A stretch of 64,000 nt of DNA. It comes from Brassicibacter mesophilus (lineage in GTDB: Bacteria; Bacillota; Clostridia; Tissierellales; Proteiniboraceae). The translations under genes were made by a program, and so were the position numbers. This document shows positions 35,445-42,978 of this stretch, in pieces; the stretch's first letter is position 1; the number at the start of each line of letters is the position of its first letter. The stretch spans positions 1 to 64,000 of the forward strand of contig NZ_JBNPXI010000014.1 in the NCBI RefSeq assembly GCF_050433385.1, read 5' to 3'. The notes under the pieces were generated by a model. The model had not been told where the DNA came from, did not search any database, and saw only the letters and a program-made list of their open reading frames with translations.

Positions 35445-36146
35445 CTACTTTTTATATTTATAACTAATAATCTCCATTTGCCTTAAAAGTTCATTAGCAA
35501 ATTCCAAAATCTCATCATCAGATAAGTTATCAGCATCAAAACCACTTGAACCAAAAATCTGATGTTTGTCTACATATGCACGTGCTTCCTCAGGATTAGT
35601 AAATTCTTCTGGTACTATAGGTAAAGTGTTTTTTACTGATTTATTTTCATCTATTTTACTTTCATTTGACTTTTTAATATAAATAATTATTTTTTTATCT
35701 TCATCTAATTTGTATGAAAGTCCTAATTTCTCTATTTCAGACAAAATACTGTTATAGTCGTATCGAATTATTTTATCATAATAAAATTTTTCAGCTTCTT
35801 CGAATGTAAATTCATCTTCAATGTAATCATATCCATAATCATTAAGGAAAGAATTTATTCTCTTCTTTAATAAAGAACTATTTTTTTTAAGAAACATTAT
35901 TAAAGGATATATAAAGTCTTTGGCTACTTCATGTTCAATTAAAGAATCGTACTCATCTTTACCAAGTAAATAATCAGTAGATACGTTAAAAAAATCTGCA
36001 AATTTAACCAATAGTTCATTGCCTGCTCCTCTTTCATTTCTTTCAATCATACCTATTGTAGATTGAGCTACTTCTAATTTATTGGCTAACTGTTTTTGTG
36101 TTAATCCTTTATCATTTCTTAATTTTTTTATTTTATCTCCTAACAT
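35445..36146 (-). CDS. Phage repressor, XRE family (CI-like)
   Basis: A 233-residue protein with an N-terminal XRE helix-turn-helix (about residues 1-65, 'MLGDKIKKLRNDKGLTQKQLANKLEVAQSTIGMIERNERGA'). A central region is followed by a C-terminal acidic segment with no visible LexA-type protease dyad. Cleavage by the adjacent ImmA is therefore the likely induction route. ATG 36146 follows AGAGGTGAT; an upstream in-frame start lacks an SD. It is divergent from the Cro-like gene across the operator region. Confidence 0.9.
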   Translation of the reverse strand: MLGDKIKKLRNDKGLTQKQLANKLEVAQSTIGMIERNERGAGNELLVKFADFFNVSTDYLLGKDEYDSLIEHEVAKDFIYPLIMFLKKNSSLLKKRINSFLNDYGYDYIEDEFTFEEAEKFYYDKIIRYDYNSILSEIEKLGLSYKLDEDKKIIIYIKKSNESKIDENKSVKNTLPIVPEEFTNPEEARAYVDKHQIFGSSGFDADNLSDDEILEFANELLRQMEIISYKYKK

Positions 36147-36172
36147 TAAAATCACCTCTTGCAATATATAAT

Positions 36173-36333
36173 AACACTTTTTGTGATAAAATCAATAGGA
36201 ATTTTAAGTAATTTTGAGATAAATTAAGAAATACAAGAATAATCACTAAAAGTGTTTTAAAATGACTCGAAAAGTGATATAATTGAATTTTACTCAAAAC
36301 ACATACAGTGATATTATAATCACATACAGTGAT
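36173..36333. promoter_or_regulatory. Lysogeny control region with five CAC-N5-GTG operators
   Basis: Operators lie at 36173-36187 (CACTTTTTGTG), 36242-36256 (CACTAAAAGTG), 36264-36278 (CTCGAAAAGTG, one mismatch), 36298-36312 and 36319-36333 (both CACATACAGTG). The outer flanks tend to A and T (ATCAC...GTGAT). The centres of pairs 2/3 and 4/5 are 21-22 bp apart, about two helical turns. TATAAT boxes lie at 36278-36283 and 36315-36320, so the sites overlap the promoters. Confidence 0.8.
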
Positions 36334-36368
36334 AGCAAATATCATAAATTTTGAAGAGAGGTGATGAA

Positions 36369-36572
36369 ATGAAGTTGACACCAATAAGGCTTAAAAGAAT
36401 AAAACTAGGAATCAATACTGATGATGCAGTCAAAGCACTTGATATTAGCAAAAGTATGCTTTATAAAGTTGAAACTGGTCATAGAAGTCCTTCGAAAGAA
36501 GTAATAAAAAAAATGAGTAAACTATATGACTGTTCAATTGATGATATTTTTAAAAGTCTAAAAATAAGTTAA
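36369..36572 (+). CDS. Cro-like XRE regulator
   Basis: A 67-residue helix-turn-helix protein ('IRLKRIKLGINTDDAVKALDISKSMLYKVETGHRSPS'), divergent from the repressor. GAGAGGTGATGAA provides the SD for ATG 36369; an earlier in-frame TTG at 36351 is not SD-linked. It probably represses the CI-like gene and starts the lytic early operon. Confidence 0.8.
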   Translation: MKLTPIRLKRIKLGINTDDAVKALDISKSMLYKVETGHRSPSKEVIKKMSKLYDCSIDDIFKSLKIS

Positions 36573-36585
36573 AGGAGGTCTAATA

Positions 36586-36897
36586 GTGGACAAGCTTTTA
36601 ACTCAAAAAGACCTTGCAGAAAGATGGCAAGTAACCACTAAGACAATTGAAAATTATCGTTTAAATGGAATAATAACTCCGGTTAAAGGTATACCAGCAA
36701 TAAGATTTACAGAACAACATATTTTAGAGTTAGAAGGAGTAAAGCCAGAAAGATTTTCTCCAATCCATAGACGTAAGCTTGAAAGAGAAATTGAAGTATT
36801 GAAAAAAGAGAATTTCGAGCTTAAAAATACACTAAATAATATCTTAGTAGAATCATCTAAAGTCATTAACTTTGTAAAGGAGGGACAAGCATGGTAA
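36586..36897 (+). CDS. Helix-turn-helix, excisionase-like protein
   Basis: A 103-residue protein. It has an N-terminal MerR/Xis-like HTH ('LLTQKDLAERWQVTTKTIENYRLNGIITPVKG') followed by a coiled coil (about residues 60-100). The start is GTG with AAAGGAGG. Position right after cro fits an excisionase or early regulator. Its 3' end overlaps the next gene by seven bases. Confidence 0.65.
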   Translation: MDKLLTQKDLAERWQVTTKTIENYRLNGIITPVKGIPAIRFTEQHILELEGVKPERFSPIHRRKLEREIEVLKKENFELKNTLNNILVESSKVINFVKEGQAW

Positions 36898-37115
36898 CCC
36901 CTAGGAATGTGCTACAAGTAATTGCAAAGTATATAGATAAAAACAAAATAAGTCCAAGCACTAGAGAAATATGTGGACTCACGAAAGTAAAATCTACACA
37001 AACAATACATAGACGGATAAAGATACTAGAAGAGTTCGGATATATCGAAAAGATGGAGAATATTCCACGTTCCATAAGAGTGACAGAACTAGGTAGAGAA
37101 GTTATTAATTTTTAA
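36891..37115 (+). CDS. LexA-like winged-helix DNA-binding protein
   Basis: A 74-residue protein resembling only the N-terminal DNA-binding domain of LexA ('RNVLQVIAKYIDKNKISPSTREICGLTKVKSTQTIHRRIKILEEFGYI'). No peptidase domain follows. It overlaps the preceding gene and uses the GGAGGGACAAGC ribosome-binding cassette repeated in this phage. It may compete with host LexA or serve as a phage regulator (inference). Confidence 0.6.
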   Translation: MVTPRNVLQVIAKYIDKNKISPSTREICGLTKVKSTQTIHRRIKILEEFGYIEKMENIPRSIRVTELGREVINF

Positions 37116-37128
37116 GGAGGGACAAGCA

Positions 37129-37866
37129 GTGAATGAATTGATAAAAATTAATTATCAAGGCGACAGGCAGACGGCAAGTGCAAGAGATTTGTGGGGGTTC
37201 TTAGACAGACCACATGGAGAATTTATGAAATGGTTTGGAAGATATGCAGATTACGGATTTATTGAAAATGTAGACTACAGAGCATATCGACAAATAAGTC
37301 GACATGCTAATGGAAGAGATTATGAAGCTACTGACTATGAAATAACAATAGACATGGCAAAAGAATTAGCAATGCTACAAAAAACAGAAAAAGGCAAGAT
37401 TGCAAGACAGTATTTTATAGAACTTGAAAAGAAATGGAATAGTCCAGAGTCAGTAATGGCTAGAGCACTACAAATTGCTAATGTTAAGCTAATAGAACAT
37501 CAAAACAAAGTGATTGAGCTTCAAAGCGAGTTAGAGTACAAGACAGAGGTTATCAAAGGTATTACAGAAGATATAGACGTATACACCAAGAGAAATGTTT
37601 TGAATAAGGTTGTAAGACACAAGAAGGCTAATTATAGCCTAAGATGGAACGAACTATACGATAGGTTCAGAGAAGTGTATTCGATTGATTTAAAAGCTAG
37701 ATGTGAAGGCTACAATTTAAAACAAGAAAAGAAGAAGGACAAGCTATCAGTAATCAAATATGCTGAGAAATTCGGACACTTAGATGATTTGTATAAAATA
37801 GCAGCTAAATTATATGAAGCAGACGTAAAAGAGATACTAGAGCAATTACAGAAAATAGCAATGTAG
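37129..37866 (+). CDS. AntA/AntB-type phage antirepressor
   Basis: A 245-residue protein. The N-terminal AntA/AntB domain (about residues 1-110) carries 'TASARDLWGFLDRPHGEFMKWFGRYADYGFIENVDY' and 'DYEITIDMAKELAMLQKTEKGKIARQYFIELEKKW'. A coiled coil and a C-terminal KilAC-like helical region follow. GTG start, with the GGAGGGACAAGC cassette as SD. Such proteins relieve repression during induction. Confidence 0.85.
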   Translation: MNELIKINYQGDRQTASARDLWGFLDRPHGEFMKWFGRYADYGFIENVDYRAYRQISRHANGRDYEATDYEITIDMAKELAMLQKTEKGKIARQYFIELEKKWNSPESVMARALQIANVKLIEHQNKVIELQSELEYKTEVIKGITEDIDVYTKRNVLNKVVRHKKANYSLRWNELYDRFREVYSIDLKARCEGYNLKQEKKKDKLSVIKYAEKFGHLDDLYKIAAKLYEADVKEILEQLQKIAM

Positions 37867-37878
37867 GGGGTGGGAAAG

Positions 37879-38028
37879 GTGGATAATAAGGACTTAAAAG
37901 TAGAAGTAATAACAAAAATAGATGACAATCTTCTAGGAAAAATAAAAAATAATGCAGGATGTGAGTTGAAAGTTAAAACAACCTGCATTGATAAAACAAA
38001 AGTATTAATAGAAATACTAGAGGCCTAA
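37879..38028 (+). CDS. Small hypothetical phage protein
   Basis: 49 codons from a GTG behind GGGGGTGGG, with a balanced charged composition ('DLKVEVITKIDDNLLGKI'). Its last 12 bases overlap the end of the convergent gene 38017-38340. No family recognised. Confidence 0.5.
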   Translation: MDNKDLKVEVITKIDDNLLGKIKNNAGCELKVKTTCIDKTKVLIEILEA

Positions 38029-38340
38029 TTTTTTCGAAACATATATTTCTGTTGCGTGGTTAAGCATATCTTCCCATTTACTGAATCTAGTTGTAGCAGC
38101 AATATGTTTATCGAATTCATCATCTGGAATAGCTTTAAAATCTTCCTCAGAATTAACTACAAAATTACCGTCTTCTAGTAGTTCATCAAAAGTAGTAAAG
38201 TTCGTATATTTTAGCATGAATGATTTTGTAAATAGGTTTTCAAATGGTATGTATTTTTCTTTTTCAAGGTCTTTAGCAGCCTTTTCCATTTGTTTAAGTT
38301 GTTTCTCTAACTTATCAAAACCTTTTACTTTAAATGACAT
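38017..38340 (-). CDS. Small phage protein on the opposite strand
   Basis: A 107-residue protein. Its N-terminus (FKVKGFDKLEKQLKQMEKAAK) resembles the opening of HK97-gp10-type proteins, but the rest is acidic and unlike them. It is transcribed against the early operon. GGGGGTG precedes ATG 38340, so it is a real, separately controlled gene. Genes like this are often lysogenic morons (inference). Confidence 0.6.
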   Translation of the reverse strand: MSFKVKGFDKLEKQLKQMEKAAKDLEKEKYIPFENLFTKSFMLKYTNFTTFDELLEDGNFVVNSEEDFKAIPDDEFDKHIAATTRFSKWEDMLNHATEIYVSKKLGL

Positions 38341-38378
38341 ATGTAACACCCCCTTTTAAGTAAATTTTACCACACTTG

Positions 38379-38390
38379 GGAGGGACAAGC
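38379..38390 (+). repeat. Orphan copy of the GGAGGGACAAGC cassette
   Basis: The same 12 bases serve as ribosome-binding site at 36879-36890, 37116-37127 and 46988-46999. Here no start codon follows, suggesting that a small gene has been lost. Confidence 0.5.
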
Positions 38391-38486
38391 TAGAAAAGTA
38401 TTAAGTAGACAGTTAACGTGGGAAGTATGGATAATTTACAGAATGTGATTGGTTGCTTAGAAATATGTTAAAGAGGAGTGTATTAA

Positions 38487-38603
38487 ATGAAAAAATGTCC
38501 AAAATGTGGGAAAAGAAATGTATTAAGAATATTGGTATGGTTAGGAATTAGTCACTGGAAATGTATGGATTGCAAACACGAGTTTACAGAAAAAGAAATA
38601 TAA
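38487..38603 (+). CDS. 38-residue zinc-ribbon protein
   Basis: A tiny protein with two CxxC pairs (CPKCG and CMDC) separated by a hydrophobic strand, the layout of a complete zinc ribbon. GAGGAG lies upstream. Likely nucleic-acid or protein binding. Confidence 0.55.
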   Translation: MKKCPKCGKRNVLRILVWLGISHWKCMDCKHEFTEKEI

Positions 38604-38657
38604 TAATGGATTTAGTTTATTTAACACTAACTAAGAGGTTAGCGAGGGGGTGTAAAG

Positions 38658-38936
38658 ATGTGGATTAGAAGTCAAAACAAAAGTTCATTGGCAAAAGCAA
38701 ATAAATTATTAATTGAAAAGACAAACGATAAATATTCAATCGTTCAAACAGATGCAGTAAATCCTGTTATAAAGTTTTTTAAAACCATAGGAACAACTTC
38801 AACAGTTATAAGATTGGGAACTTACGAAACAGAAGAAAGAGCAATTGAAGTGTTAGATCAGATACAAGATTTTATTAGTTGTGATGGAGAAATGAATGAC
38901 TGCAAATTTAGAGTATTTAAAATGCCAAAAGAATAG
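38658..38936 (+). CDS. Hypothetical phage protein
   Basis: A 92-residue alpha/beta protein with no recognised family. 'VIRLGTYETEERAIEVLDQIQDFI' resembles a small SPOR-like or DUF-type fold in which a strand is followed by an amphipathic helix. It lies in the early operon with its own GAGGGGG SD. Confidence 0.5.
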   Translation: MWIRSQNKSSLAKANKLLIEKTNDKYSIVQTDAVNPVIKFFKTIGTTSTVIRLGTYETEERAIEVLDQIQDFISCDGEMNDCKFRVFKMPKE

Positions 38937-38947
38937 GAGGGATAGCA

Positions 38948-39067
38948 TTGCAAACAGCAACAGGAAGAAAGCTCATTTGTTACGGTAAAGGAACTGGAAG
39001 AGAACTAAAAATTTACTATACGGAAATAAAAGAGGACCAGTCTGCTGGAACAGAAAAGGTCCAATAA
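38948..39067 (+). CDS. Small hypothetical phage protein
   Basis: 39 codons from TTG 38948 behind AGGAGGGAT: a basic N-terminal half and an acidic tail. No family recognised. Confidence 0.4.
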   Translation: MQTATGRKLICYGKGTGRELKIYYTEIKEDQSAGTEKVQ

Positions 39068-39133
39068 GGAAAATGTAAAAATTCAATTATCTGTATTATA
39101 TCCGAAAACGGAAATTAATACAAGGAGGTACAC

Positions 39134-39286
39134 ATGAGAGATTTAAAAAACAAAGTTGATTTAATATACAGTTTGCTACACGATATAGAAACTGAAAACA
39201 GTGTATCTGATGAAACGTTTTATAATTACGTTCAACCAATGCAAGATAAAGCGATCGGACTATTAAGAAAGATTGAGGAGGAATAG
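39134..39286 (+). CDS. Small helical phage protein
   Basis: 50 codons from ATG 39134 after AAGGAGG; predicted all-helical ('VDLIYSLLHDIETENSVS'). It ends three bases before the next start. No family recognised. Confidence 0.5.
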   Translation: MRDLKNKVDLIYSLLHDIETENSVSDETFYNYVQPMQDKAIGLLRKIEEE

Positions 39287-39288
39287 GA

Positions 39289-39546
39289 ATGAGTAACTAT
39301 AAGGGTGATATTAAGTTTGATATACACGAATTAAGAAAGTGGCAACAAGAAGGAAATAGAACGGTTGGAATTACATTAGGAGACTTAGACGATAAAGAAA
39401 AAATGAGTGTTTGGTGTTACGACTATGAGCTAGGAGCTGGACAGCATATTGTGGAAAGTGTTTCTGAACTTAATCTTATAAATAAAAAAATTGAGATGCT
39501 TGAAATAGAGCTTGAGAGATATAAGCAATTGAAGGAGGTTATATGA
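39289..39546 (+). CDS. Hypothetical phage protein before recT
   Basis: An 85-residue acidic protein with a C-terminal coiled coil ('LINKKIEMLEIELERYKQLK'). It is preceded by GAGGAGGAA and overlaps the recT start by four bases, so the two are translationally coupled and possibly functionally linked. No family recognised. Confidence 0.55.
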   Translation: MSNYKGDIKFDIHELRKWQQEGNRTVGITLGDLDDKEKMSVWCYDYELGAGQHIVESVSELNLINKKIEMLEIELERYKQLKEVI

Positions 39547-40331
39547 TGGCAGAAAATCAATTAACTGTAATTCATAGCAACTTACAGAAGTTACTAGACA
39601 ATAAGTCGGAAGCACTACCAAAAGGATTTAATCAAACTAGATTTTTACAGAACTGCATGACAGTATTACAAGATACAAAAGGAATAGATAAGGTTGAACC
39701 TATCACAGTAGCGAGAACAATGCTTAAAGGAGCTTTTTTAGGATTAGATTTCTTCAATCGTGAATGTTATGCAATACCATATGGTAATCAATTAAACTTT
39801 CAGACTGATTATAAGGGCGAAATTAAGCTTGCGAAGAAGTATAGTATCAATCCTATTAAAGATATATATGCAAAGCTTGTACGTGAGGGTGACGAGTTTC
39901 AAGAAGAAATTAAAGACGGAAAGCAGACCATAACTTTTAAACCTAAGATGTTTAATAATGGAACGATATTAGGAGCATTCGCAGTAGCACTTTTCAAAGA
40001 TGGATCTATGATGTACGAAACAATGAGCGTTGAAGAAATGGAGCACGTTAGAAAGACATTTTCAAAACAATCATCAGGCAAAGCATGGACTGACTCAACT
40101 GGTGAAATGTACAAGAAAACAGTGTTGAGAAGATTATGCAAACTCATAGAACTAGACTTTGACAGCATAGAACAAAAACAAGCATTTGAAGAAGGTTCAG
40201 GCTTTGAATTTAAAGATAATAAAGAAAAATCAGAAATAAAAAGATCAAGCTTAGAAGAAGAATTCGAGCAAGTTGTAGATGTTGATTATGAAGTGGTCAA
40301 AGAAGGTGAACAGATTGAAATTGGACAGTAG
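39543..40331 (+). CDS. recT: RecT single-strand annealing protein
   Basis: A 262-residue RecT-family recombinase. It has 'FLQNCMTVLQDTKGIDKVEPITVARTMLKGAFLGLDF', 'AIPYGNQLNFQTDYKGEIKLAKK', 'TFSKQSSGKAWTDSTGEMYKKTVLRRLCK' and an acidic C-terminal tail. It anneals complementary single strands, working with an exonuclease. Here the partner is likely the PD-(D/E)XK protein directly downstream. Confidence 0.93.
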   Translation: MMAENQLTVIHSNLQKLLDNKSEALPKGFNQTRFLQNCMTVLQDTKGIDKVEPITVARTMLKGAFLGLDFFNRECYAIPYGNQLNFQTDYKGEIKLAKKYSINPIKDIYAKLVREGDEFQEEIKDGKQTITFKPKMFNNGTILGAFAVALFKDGSMMYETMSVEEMEHVRKTFSKQSSGKAWTDSTGEMYKKTVLRRLCKLIELDFDSIEQKQAFEEGSGFEFKDNKEKSEIKRSSLEEEFEQVVDVDYEVVKEGEQIEIGQ

Positions 40332-41094
40332 CAACTACTTTAGTCAAGAAGCCAATCAGCAATATATGTCTGTTAGTCAGTATAAGGATTTTCTAAAGTG
40401 TGAAGCTAGAGCATTAGCAAAGATAAAAGGAGAGTATAAGCAAGAAGAATCTGATGCTCTCCTAACTGGAAAATATGTTCATGCATGGAATGAAGGGACA
40501 CTAGAACAATTTAAAAAAGAAAACTCAGCATTATATAAGAAAGATGGTGGATTATATGCTAAGTATCAAAATTTAGATGATGTAATAAAAACTATTCAAT
40601 CAGATCGTTTAATGATGATGGCTCTTGAAGGTCAGAAGGAAGTAATAATGACAGCAGAACTATTCGGAGTACCATGGAAAATAATGATTGATAGTTATAA
40701 TCCGGACAAAGGTAGATTTTCTGATTTAAAGGTTGTAAAAGGATTACATGATAAGTTTTGGAGTAACTATCACGAAAGATATGTAAATTTTATAGAGCAT
40801 TATGGATATACAACACAGATTGCAGTTTACTCAGAAATAGAAAAGTTGGGAACTGGTAGAGATTCATACTTAGAAGGTTTAATAGCTGCAGTAACTAAAG
40901 AAAATCCGCCTGATAAAGCTGTAATAGGATTTGATACAGAAATGATAGAGTTTGAGCTTATGAAAATAGAATCAAATCTTCCAAGAATACTACAAATAAA
41001 AAACGGTGAGATAGAACCGAATGGATGTGGTGAATGTGAATACTGTAAGTCAGTTAAGCAGCTTTCAAAGGTTATTCACTATTCAGAGTTATAA
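40315..41094 (+). CDS. PD-(D/E)XK phage exonuclease (RecE/Cas4-like)
   Basis: A 259-residue protein of the PDDEXK_12 type. It has 'LLTGKYVHAWNEGTLEQF', the acidic 'GRFSDLKVVKG' (D...xK), and C-terminal cysteines 'NGCGECEYCKS' that could bind an Fe-S cluster or zinc as in Cas4/AddB. TTG 40315 has AAGGTGA at good spacing and is my start; the gene overlaps recT by 17 bases. It likely resects DNA ends for RecT. Confidence 0.8.
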   Translation: MKLDSSNYFSQEANQQYMSVSQYKDFLKCEARALAKIKGEYKQEESDALLTGKYVHAWNEGTLEQFKKENSALYKKDGGLYAKYQNLDDVIKTIQSDRLMMMALEGQKEVIMTAELFGVPWKIMIDSYNPDKGRFSDLKVVKGLHDKFWSNYHERYVNFIEHYGYTTQIAVYSEIEKLGTGRDSYLEGLIAAVTKENPPDKAVIGFDTEMIEFELMKIESNLPRILQIKNGEIEPNGCGECEYCKSVKQLSKVIHYSEL

Positions 41095-41104
41095 AAATGG
41101 AACA

Positions 41105-41220
41105 CCCTTAGTTGGGAGCTAAGGGCAAAAGTAAAACATTAAGTTAAGGTATACAAGGGGAACAGGCTAAAAAAGCCTTTGATAAAAAATCAATACAACC
41201 AACGCGGTTATAGTTCCCCT
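41105..41220 (+). ncRNA. Structured RNA candidate: hairpin plus four-way junction
   Basis: CCCTTAG/CTAAGGG (41105-41125) forms one hairpin. Then AGGGGAAC (41156-41163) pairs with GTTCCCCT (41213-41220) and encloses three perfect stem-loops. These are AGGCT-AAAAA-AGCCT (41164-41178), TTGAT-AAAAA-ATCAA (41179-41193) and AACC-AACGC-GGTT (41197-41209). No reading frame is supported. It precedes the replication initiator gene. I do not recognise it as a known family. Confidence 0.6.
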
Positions 41221-41295
41221 GTTATTAATAGTATAAACAATATATTCAAAAATATACCATTTATATTCAAAAAAGTTTAAAAAGCAGGTGATAAA

Positions 41296-42198
41296 TTGGC
41301 TGTATACAGACAGGTACAAATAACATTTTGGCAAGATGCATTTGTACTGGAATTAACTCCAGAAGAAAAATACTTTTATCTCTATCTTATGACAAACAGC
41401 AAAACATCACAGTGTGGCATTTATGAACTACCTAAGAGAATTATGGAGATAGAAACAGGGTACAACAGAGAAACAATAGATAAGCTGCTTAAGAGATTTA
41501 TAGAGTATAAGAAAATATTATACTGTGAAAGCACAAAAGAGATCATGTTGCTCAATTGGATAAAATACAATGGCTCAAATAGTCCAAAAGTTAAATCAAG
41601 AGTTGAAAAGGAACTTATGGAAGTTAAAAACAAAGAGTTTGTAAACATATATATACAGTTGTCGAACGAGTACAAATACAGTATCAATACAGTATCAATA
41701 CAGTATGGAAACAGTATGGATACCGAATCGCAAAAAGAAAAAGAAGAAGAAAAAGAAGAAGAAAAAGAAGAAGAACAACAACAAGAAAATGGTAGTAGTA
41801 GTTTAACTTCAGAAGATGAATTGTCAGCTACAGAAGAAGATGGTATTGACGAGTTCAAAGAATTAGCTACTTTGTATCAACAATGTATAGGAATGGCTAA
41901 TGCATTAACAGCTCAATGGATACAAAGTAATTTAGAACAATATGGTTTTGAATGGTGCAAGAATGCATTATTAGAAGCTGATAGAAAAGGAAAACGAACG
42001 AAAAGTTATGTAGATGGTATTTTGCAAAACTGGCAGAGAGACGGAGGAATGAAACTAGGAGGTGAACATGATGGAGCAAGCAGCAGCAACTCTAAACATA
42101 TTCGAGAAGAAATACCTGGAAATGAAATCAAAGGGCCTGATTTGTCGCACATTGGATTCAAAGGAACAGGAGAGATTGACGACAGCGACCTCATATGA
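41296..42198 (+). CDS. DnaD-like phage replication initiator
   Basis: A 300-residue protein. Its N-terminal winged helix matches phage replisome-organiser proteins ('VQITFWQDAFVLELTPEEKYFYLYLMTN', 'NRETIDKLLKRFIEYKKILY'). A low-complexity acidic linker of EKEEE repeats and Gln (about residues 150-165) is followed by a DnaD-like C-terminal domain ('WCKNALLEADRKGKRTKSYVDGILQNW'). The TTG start follows CAGGTGAT. DNA iterons lie inside its coding sequence. It overlaps the helicase-loader gene. Confidence 0.85.
   Translation: MAVYRQVQITFWQDAFVLELTPEEKYFYLYLMTNSKTSQCGIYELPKRIMEIETGYNRETIDKLLKRFIEYKKILYCESTKEIMLLNWIKYNGSNSPKVKSRVEKELMEVKNKEFVNIYIQLSNEYKYSINTVSIQYGNSMDTESQKEKEEEKEEEKEEEQQQENGSSSLTSEDELSATEEDGIDEFKELATLYQQCIGMANALTAQWIQSNLEQYGFEWCKNALLEADRKGKRTKSYVDGILQNWQRDGGMKLGGEHDGASSSNSKHIREEIPGNEIKGPDLSHIGFKGTGEIDDSDLI
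41675..41719. repeat. Four 11-12-bp iterons inside the initiator gene, candidate origin
   Basis: AATACAGTATC at 41675-41685 and 41686-41696, then AATACAGTATG at 41697-41707 and AAACAGTATGG at 41709-41719. The 11-bp period is not a multiple of three, so the repeat is conserved at DNA rather than protein level. Confidence 0.6.
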
Positions 42199-42946
42199 GT
42201 GTGAATTATGCAAAGATACTGAGTGGATAGACATGTATGACGAAGATGGAAGAATAACTTCATCAAAACCTTGCAAATGTAGAGAGATTAAAACATATAA
42301 AAGAATGCTCCAAGAGTCAGGAATTAGTTCGGATTTTCTTGAAATAGGCTTTAAGGAGTTTGAAACAGAAGGAAGACATGAAACAGTAGTAAAAGCTAAA
42401 GAGTCAGCTATAACATATGTTAAGCACTTTATGGACCTGAAAGACTTAAGAAAAAACAGTATAACATTCTTGAGTAAGAATATAGCAGGAAAGAAAACAG
42501 GTATAGGAGCAGGAAAGACGCATCTTAGTATAGCAATAGCAAACAACATAATGAAGAAGTACAGAGTAGGAGTTCTGTATATGCCTTACAGGGATGTAAT
42601 AACTAGACTTAAACAAAACATGATTGACGAAGATTACTATCAAAAAGAGGTTAGTAAATACAAGGATGCGTCTGTACTGCTTATAGACGACATTTTCAAG
42701 GGAGTAATCAAAAACAATAAAGTAAATGACACAGATATAAACATCATGTTTGAGATTATAAATCACAGATACTTAAATAAAAAGCCTGTAATATGCAGTT
42801 CAGAGTTTGGTATAGATGAACTAATAGAGTTTGACCAGGCAACTGGAAGCAGGATTATAGAAATGTCAAAGGATTATCTTGTTGAGATAGGACTAAGCAG
42901 AGAGGAAGTATTAGCAGGAAAGACTTTAAATTACAGGCTTAGTTAG
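42068..42946 (+). CDS. DnaC-like phage helicase-loader ATPase
   Basis: A 292-residue protein. A zinc motif (CELCKDTEWIDMYDEDG...CKC) precedes an AAA+ domain with a modified Walker A 'GIGAGKTHLSIAIANN', Walker B 'VLLIDDIFKG' and sensor 'PVICSSEFGIDEL'. It parallels the chromosomal dnaI at 25.2 kb. ATG 42068 follows AGGAGGTG, and the gene overlaps the end of the DnaD-like gene by about 130 bases. Confidence 0.88.
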   Translation: MMEQAAATLNIFEKKYLEMKSKGLICRTLDSKEQERLTTATSYECELCKDTEWIDMYDEDGRITSSKPCKCREIKTYKRMLQESGISSDFLEIGFKEFETEGRHETVVKAKESAITYVKHFMDLKDLRKNSITFLSKNIAGKKTGIGAGKTHLSIAIANNIMKKYRVGVLYMPYRDVITRLKQNMIDEDYYQKEVSKYKDASVLLIDDIFKGVIKNNKVNDTDINIMFEIINHRYLNKKPVICSSEFGIDELIEFDQATGSRIIEMSKDYLVEIGLSREEVLAGKTLNYRLS

Positions 42947-42978
42947 AAAAGTTGTACTTAGCGAGGAAGGGGGCAGAC

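Noticed and set aside
34981..36146. The ImmA-like and repressor genes as a toxin-antitoxin pair
   Set aside because: HEAGH-type metallopeptidase plus XRE repressor, divergent from a Cro-like gene across operators, is the standard phage/ICE lysogeny module.
41156..41220. The cloverleaf-shaped element as a true tRNA
   Set aside because: It has no TTCGA T loop, no D-loop GG, no 7-base anticodon loop and no CCA; the helices have the wrong lengths.
42055..42549. A 164-codon minus-strand frame opposite the helicase loader
   Set aside because: Shadow of the plus-strand AAA+ gene, whose motifs and SD are convincing.
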